From an uncultured Clostridia bacterium (GTDB lineage: Bacteria; Bacillota; Clostridia; TANB77; CAG-508): a stretch of DNA of 22,450 nt. Under the pieces are notes generated by a model that saw nothing but the letters and a program-made list of their open reading frames with translations, was not told where the DNA came from and searched no databases. The DNA is taken from positions 1 through 22,450 of the forward strand of contig CAKPJK010000024.1 in NCBI GenBank assembly GCA_934162615.1. The letters are read 5' to 3'. A program made the position numbers and the translations under genes. This document shows positions 6,987 to 13,975 of the stretch, piece by piece; position 1 is the first letter of the stretch, and each line of letters begins with the position of its first letter.

Positions 6987-8762
6987 ATGTATTATAGTAA
7001 TGGAAATTATGAAGCATTTGCACACCCTAGAAAACCAGAAGGAGTAGATAACAAATCTGCATACTTAGTAGGGGCAGGGCTTGCATCACTTGCTGCAGCA
7101 TGTTTTTTAGTAAGAGATGGACAAATGAAAGGTGAAAATATTCACATATTAGAAGAAGCAAAATTACCAGGAGGAGCATGTGACGGAATTGAAGATGCAC
7201 AAAAAGGATTTATAATCCGTGGTGGAAGAGAAATGGAAAATCATTTTGAATGTTTATGGGATTTATTCCGTTCAATACCATCATTAGAAACAGAAGGGGC
7301 ATCAGTATTAGATGAATATTATTGGTTAAATAAAAAAGACCCCAATTATTCATTAATGAGAGCAACAGTAAAAAGAGGACAAGATGCACACACAGATGGA
7401 AAATTCACACTATCTGAAAAGGCGTCAATGGAAATAATAAAATTATTTATGACAAAAGACGAAGATTTATATGACAAAAAAATAACAGATGTATTTACAG
7501 ACGAATTTTTTAAATCAAATTTCTGGCTATATTGGAGAACAATGTTTGCATTTGAAGACTGGCACAGTGCACTAGAAATGAAATTATATATTCAAAGATT
7601 TATACATCATATTGGTGGATTACCAGACTTTTCAGCATTAAAATTCACAAAATATAATCAATATGAATCATTAATATTGCCAATGGTAAAATACCTAGAA
7701 AGTCATGGAGTTCAATTCCAATATGACACAAAAGTTACAAATGTATTATTTGATATTGATGGAAAAAAGAAAACTGCAAAACAAATAATATGCATTCATA
7801 ATGGAGAAGAAGAAACAATCGATTTAACAGTAAATGATTTAGTATTTGTTACAAATGGAAGTTGTACAGAAAGAGCAATGCTTGGAGACCAAAACACTGC
7901 ACCAGATTTAACTATACAAAATGGCGAAGGTGCATGTTGGGATTTATGGAGAAAAATTGCAAGACAAAGCCAAGACTTTGGACATCCAGATAAATTCTGT
8001 TCAGATATTTCAAAAACGAACTGGGAATCTGCAACAGTTACAACATTAGACGATAAAATCCCACCATATATAGAAAAAATCTGTAAAAGAGACCCATTTA
8101 GCGGTAGAGTTGTAACAGGAGGAATCGTTTCAGTAAAAGACTCAAATTGGTTAATGAGTTGGACAATAAATAGACAACCACACTTCAAAAATCAACCTAA
8201 AGACCAATTGGTTGTATGGGTTTATGGCTTATTTACAAACAAACCAGGAAACTATATAAAGAAACCAATGAGAGAATGTACAGGAAAAGAAATTACAGAA
8301 GAATGGCTATATCATTTGGGCGTGCCAGAAGACCAAATAGAAGAATTGGCTACAAACTCTGCAAATTGTGTACCTTGTATGATGCCATATATAACAGCAT
8401 TCTTTATGCCAAGAACAGCAGGTGACAGACCAAAAGTTGTTCCAGATGGATGCAGAAACTTTGCATTTTTAGGACAATTCGCGGACACAGTTAGAGACAC
8501 AGTATTTACAACAGAGTATTCTGTAAGAACTGCTATGGAAGCGGTTTATACATTGTTAGATGTAGACAGAGGTGTTCCAGAAGTATTTGGTTCTTGCTAT
8601 GATGTTCGTGTTTTACTTGATTCTACATCAAAGATGATGGATGGTAAGAAATTGACTGATATGAAGTTACCTTTTGCTGCTGAGCTTGTTGCTAAAAAGG
8701 CTTTGAAAAAGGTTGAGGGTACTGTTGTTGAGGATTTATTAAAAAGATATAATTTGATATAA
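6987..8762 (+). CDS. ohyA: Oleate hydratase (myosin-cross-reactive antigen family)
   Basis: This FAD enzyme adds water to the cis-9 double bond of oleate and related unsaturated fatty acids, giving 10-hydroxy acids. In gut Firmicutes it is linked to fatty-acid detoxification. The 591-residue product begins MYYSNGNYEAFAHPRKPEGV, the usual family N-terminus. The FAD dinucleotide motif GAGLASLAAA is near residues 29-38, followed by HILEEAKLPGGACDG. The hallmark RGGREMENHFECLWDLF near residues 77-93 contains the catalytic Glu region, and the C-terminal GQFADTVRDTVFTTEYSVR completes the FAD site. Upstream in-frame GTG 6957 and ATG 6975 are less likely starts because the ribosome site (AAAGGA, 6968-6974) favours ATG 6987. 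The 3' end uses noticeably more T-ending codons than the 5' part. Confidence 0.96.
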   Translation: MYYSNGNYEAFAHPRKPEGVDNKSAYLVGAGLASLAAACFLVRDGQMKGENIHILEEAKLPGGACDGIEDAQKGFIIRGGREMENHFECLWDLFRSIPSLETEGASVLDEYYWLNKKDPNYSLMRATVKRGQDAHTDGKFTLSEKASMEIIKLFMTKDEDLYDKKITDVFTDEFFKSNFWLYWRTMFAFEDWHSALEMKLYIQRFIHHIGGLPDFSALKFTKYNQYESLILPMVKYLESHGVQFQYDTKVTNVLFDIDGKKKTAKQIICIHNGEEETIDLTVNDLVFVTNGSCTERAMLGDQNTAPDLTIQNGEGACWDLWRKIARQSQDFGHPDKFCSDISKTNWESATVTTLDDKIPPYIEKICKRDPFSGRVVTGGIVSVKDSNWLMSWTINRQPHFKNQPKDQLVVWVYGLFTNKPGNYIKKPMRECTGKEITEEWLYHLGVPEDQIEELATNSANCVPCMMPYITAFFMPRTAGDRPKVVPDGCRNFAFLGQFADTVRDTVFTTEYSVRTAMEAVYTLLDVDRGVPEVFGSCYDVRVLLDSTSKMMDGKKLTDMKLPFAAELVAKKALKKVEGTVVEDLLKRYNLI

Positions 8763-8767
8763 ACAAT

Positions 8768-8793
8768 AAAAAGCAGAAAATTTCTGCTTTTTT
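8768..8793 (+). terminator. Intrinsic terminator of ohyA
   Basis: The stem AAAAAGCAGA (8768-8777) pairs with TCTGCTTTTT (8783-8792), followed by the T run, 5 nt after the ohyA stop codon. Confidence 0.9.
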
Positions 8794-8842
8794 GTTGTTT
8801 TTGAATGTAAAATTATATATAATATTTATATAAAAATTTTGT

Positions 8843-8985
8843 ATGACGATGAATGAATGGCCCAAGATTTGGCAGACAAAATTTTGAAAAAATTTTGGAT
8901 GACGATGAGCGAAACGGCCCAAGATTTGGCAGACAAAATTTTGAAAAAATTTTGGATGACGATGAACGAGCGAAGCGAAGTGAAA
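8843..8985 (+). repeat. Tandem repeat, about 57-bp unit, in the murI leader
   Basis: About two and a half copies of a unit whose recognisable parts are ATGACGATGA, GGCCCAAGATTTGGCAGAC and AAAATTTTGAAAAAATTTTG. The landmark ATGACGATGA recurs at 8843, 8899 and 8956, and GGCCC at 8859 and 8916. Copies differ by a few bases and one 1-nt insertion. The unit is visibly richer in G and C than its surroundings. The block ends in GAGCGAAGCGAAGTGAAAG just before the murI ribosome site. It is probably a dispersed intergenic repeat of the genome rather than coding sequence. Confidence 0.8.
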
Positions 8986-9004
8986 GCAAAGGGGAGAAAA
9001 GATT

Positions 9005-9763
9005 GTGAATAATGAAGAAAGCATAGGAATTTTTGACTCAGGAATAGGAGGAGTAACAGTCCTAAAAGAAATAATAAAAATATTACCAAACGAAAATTAT
9101 AAATATTATAGTGACTCAAAAAACAATCCATATGGAGACAAAACAGACGAAGAAATAATCAAAATCTGTGATAAAATAGTAAGCAATTTTATTGAACAAA
9201 AATGCAAAGCAATAGTAATAGCATGTAATACAGCAAGCGCAAAAGCAGCAAAAACATTAAGAGAAAAATATCCAGAAACACCAATAATAGCAATAGAACC
9301 AGCATATAAAATGGTGCATGACTTTGCATATGACCAAGTAACACTTGTAATGGCAACAAAAGGAACAATAGAAAGCGAAAAATTCCATAAACTATACAAT
9401 AAATATGATAATCACAAAACATATCTAATGGCATGTCAGGGCCTAGCAGATATTATAGAAGAAGGAAATCAAGAAAAAATAAAGAATTATTTAAAAGAAA
9501 ATTTATCTGAATATGTTGGAAAAGTTCATAATGTTGTTTTAGGTTGTACGCATTATCCTTTGATTCAAAACGAGATAAAAGAAGTATTAGGTGATGTTGA
9601 ATTTTTTAATGGAGCAGGAAGTCTTGCAAAACATTTAAAAGATATTTTACAAGAAAAAGATTTAATAAGTGATTCTAAAAGCGAAGGAACTGTAAAATTT
9701 GTAGATTCAAGTAATTCAGAGTATAAAAAAGAAAGATTTTTGAGACAATTGGGACAGTCCTAA
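9005..9763 (+). CDS. murI: Glutamate racemase
   Basis: It interconverts L- and D-glutamate to supply D-Glu for peptidoglycan. The 252-residue product has the N-terminal IGIFDSGIGGVTVLKEI, the SDSKNNPYGDKTDEEI loop, and the two catalytic cysteines in VIACNTASA (near residue 74) and VLGCTHYPLI (near residue 180). The start is GTG 9005, behind an AGGGGAGA-type ribosome site (AAAGGGGAG, 8988-8996). No earlier in-frame start fits. The leader contains the 57-bp repeats. The stop codon lies inside the terminator hairpin at 9741-9779. Codon use drifts from A/C-ending at the start to T/G-ending near the end. Confidence 0.96.
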   Translation: MNNEESIGIFDSGIGGVTVLKEIIKILPNENYKYYSDSKNNPYGDKTDEEIIKICDKIVSNFIEQKCKAIVIACNTASAKAAKTLREKYPETPIIAIEPAYKMVHDFAYDQVTLVMATKGTIESEKFHKLYNKYDNHKTYLMACQGLADIIEEGNQEKIKNYLKENLSEYVGKVHNVVLGCTHYPLIQNEIKEVLGDVEFFNGAGSLAKHLKDILQEKDLISDSKSEGTVKFVDSSNSEYKKERFLRQLGQS

Positions 9764-9779
9764 TTTGTCTCACTTTTTT
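9741..9779 (+). terminator. Intrinsic terminator overlapping the murI stop
   Basis: TGAGACAA (9741-9748) pairs with TTGTCTCA (9765-9772), with an inner GGA/TCC pairing, followed by six T's (9774-9779). The TAA stop (9761-9763) lies within the hairpin, so the last codons of murI are also the 5' arm of the terminator. Confidence 0.88.
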
Positions 9780-9847
9780 GTAGAAAAATGAAATATAAAA
9801 AACAATCAAAATTTAAATAAAAAATCAAAAAAATGTTCGTAAAACTA

Positions 9848-9876
9848 TTGACAAAATAAAATTAAAAACATATAAT
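9848..9876 (+). promoter_or_regulatory. Consensus SigA promoter of recN
   Basis: A perfect TTGACA (9848-9853), 17-nt spacer and perfect TATAAT (9871-9876). The transcript would begin near 9883. A 7-bp hairpin AATTTGT/ACAAATT (9901-9923) lies in the leader, and the ribosome site GGGAGG is at 9941-9946. A TGTTCG half-site lies just upstream (9835-9840), but no complete LexA box of the Bacillus/Clostridium type is visible. Confidence 0.8.
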
Positions 9877-9955
9877 AAGACCAAACAAAAAATCGTAGAT
9901 AATTTGTTCTATAAAAACAAATTATAAAAAGAATTTTTTAGGGAGGTCTTTTTTT

Positions 9956-11587
9956 ATGATATCAACATTACATATAAAAAATATAGGAATAATAGATGAT
10001 TTAAGCATAGATTTAAACGAAGGGCTAAACGTATTAACAGGAGAAACAGGAGCAGGAAAAACGCTAATAATAGACTCATTAGGCATAATATCAGGTGGAA
10101 GATTTTCTAAAGAAATGATAAGAAAAGGTGAAACAAATTCATTTGTAGAAATATGTATGTATGAACCAGAAAACGAAAACTCAATAGATGGAAATATCAT
10201 TGTATCAAGAGAAATAAATAGCAATGGTAAAAACATGTGCAAAATAAATGGAAGAATGGTAACTGTAAACGAATTAAAAAACTTTATGAGCAAATTCATA
10301 GAAATACATGGACAAAATGACAATCAAAGTTTACTAGATAACAAATTTCATTTAAAATATTTAGATGGATTTATTGGAGATAAAATAATTGATATAAAAA
10401 AACAATATAAAGAAAAATACGAAAAATATCTAGAGGAAAAACAAGAATTAAAAAATAACTATGGAGACGAAAAAGAAAGAGAAAGAAAACTAGATTTGTT
10501 AAGATATCAATTTAATGAAATAGAAGAAGCAAATTTAAAAGTAAACGAAGAAGATAATCTAGAAGAAAAAAGAAAATTGATGTTAAACTCAGAAAAAATA
10601 TCTAAGAATCTAAATGAGGCAGATATTGCGATAGGGGAAAGTAGTATAGATAGCATAAATGTAGCAATAAGAGCATTAGAAAAAATAGAAAATATAGATA
10701 AAAAATATGAAGATATTTCAAGTAACTTAAAGAACATTTATTACGAATTACAAGAAATCTCAAGAGACATATCAGAACATAAAGAAGATGTATATTTTGA
10801 CGAACAAGAAAGAAATGAAGTTGAAGAAAGACTTGATTTAATTTACAATTTAAAGAGAAAATATGGTAATGATGTGCAAGAAATTTTAAACTATAAAGAC
10901 GAGATAGAAGCGGAAATTAATCACATTGAAAATTTAGACGAATACAACAATAAACTAAAAAAAGAATTAAAACAATTAAAATTAGAAATGACAACATTGG
11001 CAGAAAAAATGCATGAATTAAGAAATGAATATGGAAAAGTTTTAAGCATAAATATAAACAAAGTTTTAGAAGATTTGGAAATGAAAAATGCAAATATTAA
11101 TATTCATGTAGATTACAATGAAGAAGAGTACTTTGAAAACGGAAAAGATATAGTAGAATTTTATATTACTACAAACTTGGGAGAAGATGAAAAGCAATTA
11201 GCAAAAATTGCATCAGGTGGTGAGATGTCAAGAATAATGCTTGCTATAAAAAAAGTATTAGCAGATACAGATAAAATGCCAGTCTTAATTTTTGACGAAA
11301 TAGATACAGGAATTAGTGGTAAGGCAGCAGGAGCAGTTGCAGAAAAATTAAATGGAATTTCTAAAAATCATCAAGTATTATGTATTTCACATTTACCAAG
11401 TATTGCAGCAATTGCTGATTATAATTATTTTATTAGCAAAAGAGTAATTAATGAGAGGACTAACACTAATATAAAATTATTAAATGAGAAGGAAACTTTA
11501 GAGGAGATTGCACGTATTTCTTCTGGTGAAATTAATGAGGCTACTATTCAATATGCTATGCAGTTGAGAAATAAGAAAGTGAGCTAA
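9956..11587 (+). CDS. recN: DNA repair protein RecN
   Basis: RecN is an SMC-like ATPase that acts early in double-strand break repair. The 543-residue product is close to full length for the family. It has the N-terminal ISTLHIKNIGIIDDLSIDL and Walker A GETGAGKT (residues 28-35). A long charged coiled-coil middle spans roughly residues 150-370, where HGQNDNQSLLD marks the start of the coiled arm. The ABC signature is ASGGEMSRIMLAIKK near residue 420, and Walker B is PVLIFDEIDTGISG. The C-terminal ISHLPSIAAIADYNYFI matches the D-loop and switch-His region. It has its own consensus promoter. Codon use shifts from ATA/GGA/ACA at the start to ATT/GGT/ACT near the end. Confidence 0.96.
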   Translation: MISTLHIKNIGIIDDLSIDLNEGLNVLTGETGAGKTLIIDSLGIISGGRFSKEMIRKGETNSFVEICMYEPENENSIDGNIIVSREINSNGKNMCKINGRMVTVNELKNFMSKFIEIHGQNDNQSLLDNKFHLKYLDGFIGDKIIDIKKQYKEKYEKYLEEKQELKNNYGDEKERERKLDLLRYQFNEIEEANLKVNEEDNLEEKRKLMLNSEKISKNLNEADIAIGESSIDSINVAIRALEKIENIDKKYEDISSNLKNIYYELQEISRDISEHKEDVYFDEQERNEVEERLDLIYNLKRKYGNDVQEILNYKDEIEAEINHIENLDEYNNKLKKELKQLKLEMTTLAEKMHELRNEYGKVLSININKVLEDLEMKNANINIHVDYNEEEYFENGKDIVEFYITTNLGEDEKQLAKIASGGEMSRIMLAIKKVLADTDKMPVLIFDEIDTGISGKAAGAVAEKLNGISKNHQVLCISHLPSIAAIADYNYFISKRVINERTNTNIKLLNEKETLEEIARISSGEINEATIQYAMQLRNKKVS

Positions 11588-11622
11588 ATTTAATACCGTA
11601 TTAAAGGGAGGTAGATATAGAT

Positions 11623-12114
11623 TTGAATAAAGAAATTCACGAAAATATTTTGGAAACTGAAAAAATATTACAGGCCACAAATGGACAAGATACAGTAGAA
11701 TATTCTATATGGACAAAACAAAAAGCATTATTAAAGTATAATGAAAATATTCCAGTTTTTCCTATATATAATAACTTTATTTATTGGTGTAATTTAGGAA
11801 TTAATATAGGAAGTGAACAAAATAAGATAAGACCTGTAATAATAGTCAGAAACACCATAAAATCGCCGATAGCTATAATAATACCATTAACAAGCAAAAG
11901 GTTAAAAGATGAATTTTGGTATCATATTGACTTAGAAAAACTTGACTCTACAGCATTAGTTGAACAATTAAGAGTTATTAGTAAGATAAGAATTATAAGT
12001 CCATTTAGACAAAAAGGAAAAATGGTAATAATATCAAAATCGGATTGGAATAAAATTAATAGGCAATTACAAGTATTATATAGGCTAAAACCGTTAAAAA
12101 ATACACAAAATTGA
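11623..12114 (+). CDS. MazF/PemK-like toxin family protein, no visible antitoxin
   Basis: The 163-residue product starts at TTG 11623 behind a strong AAAGGGAGGT (11604-11613). The C-terminal two thirds matches the MazF/PemK endoribonuclease fold. IYWCNLGINIGSEQNKIRPVI corresponds to the first strands and the conserved Arg-Pro of the family (Gly-x-Glu-x-x-x-x-Arg-Pro), IPLTSK to the next strand, and STALVEQLRVISKIRI to the conserved region that often reads ALVDQIRTIDKxR. The N-terminal 45 residues are an extension not found in minimal MazF proteins of about 110 residues. No small antitoxin gene precedes it (recN ends 35 nt upstream) or follows it before the RNA-rich gap. It may be a solitary or repurposed member. 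It ends in TGA, and a consensus promoter begins at the very next base. Confidence 0.78.
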   Translation: MNKEIHENILETEKILQATNGQDTVEYSIWTKQKALLKYNENIPVFPIYNNFIYWCNLGINIGSEQNKIRPVIIVRNTIKSPIAIIIPLTSKRLKDEFWYHIDLEKLDSTALVEQLRVISKIRIISPFRQKGKMVIISKSDWNKINRQLQVLYRLKPLKNTQN

Positions 12115-12143
12115 TTGACAATTATATATATATTGATTATAAT
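12115..12143 (+). promoter_or_regulatory. Consensus SigA promoter P1 for a small RNA
   Basis: A perfect TTGACA (12115-12120), 17-nt spacer and perfect TATAAT (12138-12143). The -35 box starts directly after the TGA of the toxin gene. There is no ORF immediately downstream, and a terminator follows 54 nt after the -10 box, so it should drive a transcript of roughly 75 nt. Confidence 0.85.
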
Positions 12144-12149
12144 TATATT

Positions 12150-12223
12150 AATAAAACATTAGAGTCCATCTCGAGAGAGATGTAATCATTAAATTCCGAT
12201 AGTCTTTGGACTATCGTTTTTTT
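12150..12223 (+). ncRNA. Candidate small RNA, motif copy 1
   Basis: A predicted transcript from P1 to the terminator at 12197-12223. It contains the element ACATTAGAGTC (12156-12166), a hairpin CATCTC-GAGA-GAGATG (12167-12182) and AATCATTAAAT (12184-12194). The same flanks surround a hairpin of different sequence at 12369-12408. I do not recognise the family. AGTCC (12163-12167) could pair with GGACT (12208-12212) in the terminator, which would allow a switch between a terminating and a non-terminating fold, but this is not conserved in copy 2. The 5' end is inferred from the promoter. Confidence 0.68.
12197..12223 (+). terminator. Intrinsic terminator of small RNA 1
   Basis: CGATAGTC (12197-12204) pairs with GACTATCG (12209-12216) over a TTTG loop, followed by seven T's. 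Confidence 0.93.
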
Positions 12224-12232
12224 ATATTCTAG

Positions 12233-12259
12233 GAAAGTTATCATAGTATGATAACTTTC
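12233..12259. repeat. Perfect 12-bp inverted repeat
   Basis: GAAAGTTATCAT (12233-12244) is exactly complementary to ATGATAACTTTC (12248-12259) across a 3-nt spacer. There is no T run after it. It could be an operator or an RNA hairpin between the two motif copies. Confidence 0.7.
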
Positions 12260-12277
12260 TGTAGAAGGTAAATATGG

Positions 12278-12335
12278 CAGAAATTTGATTTTGTAGCAGT
12301 TTGCACTGCGTACAAAATCTTAATTCTGGTTTTTT
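12278..12335 (+). terminator. Long hairpin with T run between the motif copies
   Basis: The arm 12278-12300 pairs with 12305-12328 through CAGAA/TTCTG, GATTTTGTA/TACAAAATC and GCAGT/ACTGC, with a TTGC loop and small internal loops. A run of six T's follows. It looks like a second terminator isolating eno from upstream transcription. Its end touches the -35 box of P2. Confidence 0.75.
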
Positions 12336-12362
12336 AATATAAAAAATATTTTTGCATATAAT
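12334..12362 (+). promoter_or_regulatory. Probable promoter P2 upstream of eno
   Basis: TTAATA (12334-12339), a 17-nt spacer and a perfect TATAAT (12357-12362). Transcription would start near 12369, the first base of motif copy 2. This is the best promoter candidate for eno, giving a leader of about 205 nt. Confidence 0.6.
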
Positions 12363-12368
12363 ATTAAT

Positions 12369-12462
12369 ACATTAGTGTCCATAGTTTTATACTATGAAAT
12401 CATTAAATATTATACACATATAAAGAGCTCTTAAAAATAACAAAAGACTTTTTATATGTGTA
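12369..12462 (+). ncRNA. Structured leader element, motif copy 2
   Basis: ACATTAGTGTC (12369-12379), hairpin CATAGT-TTTAT-ACTATG (12380-12396) and AATCATTAAAT (12398-12408) repeat the arrangement of copy 1. A second 12-bp hairpin follows, TACACATATAAA (12413-12424) with TTTATATGTGTA (12451-12462), whose loop holds the palindrome AAGAGCTCTT. No T run follows, so transcription may continue into eno. Whether this acts in cis on eno or as a separate RNA cannot be told from the sequence. The remaining 12463-12559 shows nothing I recognise. Confidence 0.6.
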
Positions 12463-12573
12463 GCAAAGAATAAATAATTTATATATCTAAAGGATTGAAA
12501 ATTAGTAATAATGTATATATCTGGAAAAAATGGCTAAAATATCAAAAGAAACAAATTGAAAGGTGGTATATTA

Positions 12574-13836
12574 ATGAAAGAATATTTAGCCATAGAAAAC
12601 ATAGAGGCATTAGAAGTATTAGACTCAAGAGGAAATCCAACAGTACAAGTAGAAGTCGTAACAGAAGGAGGATTCTCAGGAACAGCAATGGTTCCATCAG
12701 GAGCATCAACAGGAAGTTTTGAAGCAGTGGAATTAAGAGACAACGACAAAAGCAGATTCATGGGAAAAGGTGTAAGCAAAGCAGTAGAAAATGTAAACAA
12801 AAAAATATCAAAGAAACTAATCGATATGAATGTATATGACCAAAGAAAAATAGACAGAACATTGATAGAATTAGACGACACACTAAATAAATCAAATTTA
12901 GGAGCAAATGCAATTTTAGGAGTATCATTAGCAGTTGCAAAGGCAGCAGCCAATTCATTAGGAATGGAACTATACAATTATATAGGTGGAATAAATGCAA
13001 AAGAATTACCAGTTCCAATGATGAATATTTTAAATGGTGGAAAACATTCAGACAACAATATAAACATACAAGAATTTATGATAGTACCAGTAGGAAGCAT
13101 AACATTTGCAGAAAGATTAAAACGTGGAGTTGAAGTATATCATACATTAAAAAAAGTTTTAAAAGAAAAAGGACATTCAGTTGGAGTAGGGGATGAAGGA
13201 GGATTTGCACCAGATTTAAAAGATGAAGAGGAGGCATTAGATTCAATAATAGAAGCAATAACAAAAGCAGGATATGAACCAGGTAAAGATATATGTTTAG
13301 CACTAGATATAGCAAGCACAGAGATGTATGATGAAGCAAAAAAAACAGGAAAAGATGGATACTATTTCTGGAAAACAGATGTATATAAAACTAAACAAGA
13401 AATGATACAATATGTTATAGATTTAACTGAAAAATATCCAATTATATCAGTAGAAGATGGCTTGGCAGAAGAAGATTGGGAGTCATGGAAAGAGTTAACA
13501 CAAAAAATAGGGAATAAAGTCCAATTAGTTGGAGATGATTTATTTGTAACTAATATAAAAAGGCTTCAAAGAGGTATAAAAGAAAATGTTGCAAATGCAA
13601 TTTTAATAAAACCAAATCAAATTGGAACTTTAACTGAAACTTTAGATACAATACAAGAAGCAAAAGAGAAAGGATATAAGACTATAATTTCTCATAGGTC
13701 TGGTGAAACAGAAGATACAACAATTGCTGACTTGGCAGTGGCTGTAAATGCTGGGCAAATAAAAACTGGAGCACCTTGTAGAACTGACAGGGTTGCTAAA
13801 TATAATAGACTTTTAAATATTGAAAATCAATTATAA
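12574..13836 (+). CDS. eno: Enolase (phosphopyruvate hydratase)
   Basis: It converts 2-phosphoglycerate to phosphoenolpyruvate in glycolysis and is cytoplasmic. The 420-residue product is near the usual 430. It starts MKEYLAIENIEALEVLDSRG and carries GASTGSFEAVELRD, NILNGGKHSDNNINIQEFM and VGDEGGFAPDL (Glu of the active site). The metal ligands are Asp in LALDIAST, Glu in ISVEDGLAEEDW and Asp in LVGDDLFVTN. The catalytic Lys is in ILIKPNQIGT, with SHRSGETEDT and IKTGAPCRTDRVAKYN at the end. ATG 12574 is preferred over an in-frame TTG at 12556 because the AAAGGTGG ribosome site (12560-12567) lies between them. It stands apart from other glycolytic genes and has an elaborate RNA-rich upstream region. 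Confidence 0.97.
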   Translation: MKEYLAIENIEALEVLDSRGNPTVQVEVVTEGGFSGTAMVPSGASTGSFEAVELRDNDKSRFMGKGVSKAVENVNKKISKKLIDMNVYDQRKIDRTLIELDDTLNKSNLGANAILGVSLAVAKAAANSLGMELYNYIGGINAKELPVPMMNILNGGKHSDNNINIQEFMIVPVGSITFAERLKRGVEVYHTLKKVLKEKGHSVGVGDEGGFAPDLKDEEEALDSIIEAITKAGYEPGKDICLALDIASTEMYDEAKKTGKDGYYFWKTDVYKTKQEMIQYVIDLTEKYPIISVEDGLAEEDWESWKELTQKIGNKVQLVGDDLFVTNIKRLQRGIKENVANAILIKPNQIGTLTETLDTIQEAKEKGYKTIISHRSGETEDTTIADLAVAVNAGQIKTGAPCRTDRVAKYNRLLNIENQL

Positions 13837-13925
13837 ATAAATTTTTATTATTTAAAAATAAAAGTTTAACAAAACACTCCAATATTACAGAAAAAAAACA
13901 TTTAAATTACATTTTTGTGACAAAT

Positions 13926-13954
13926 ATGACAAATTGAAGAAAGTATGGTAATAT
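13926..13954 (+). promoter_or_regulatory. Possible promoter of the LRR surface protein
   Basis: ATGACA (13926-13931), a 17-nt spacer and TAATAT (13949-13954). Transcription would start near 13961, only about 15 nt before the preferred ATG. Confidence 0.4.
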
Positions 13955-13975
13955 CATCATATGGGGTGTTTGAAC

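Noticed and set aside
8899..9012. A 37-codon open frame across the 57-bp repeats, overlapping murI
   Set aside because: It is a by-product of the repeats, has no ribosome site and runs out of frame into murI.
8692..9131. Minus-strand open frames with repeated FFKIL segments
   Set aside because: They only reflect the DNA repeats read backwards and lie opposite murI and ohyA.
9835..9925. Possible LexA (SOS) operator before recN
   Set aside because: Only half-sites (TGTTCG, TTGTTCT) are present. No full inverted GAAC-n4-GTTC arrangement is visible.
9877..9950. AAGACC pairing with GGTCTT plus T run, resembling an attenuator over the recN ribosome site
   Set aside because: AAGACC lies directly after the -10 box and would mostly be upstream of the transcription start, so it would not be in the RNA.
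12495..12722. An open frame spanning the eno start in another frame
   Set aside because: It is an alternative-frame reading of eno with no ribosome site and arginine/serine-rich shadow composition.
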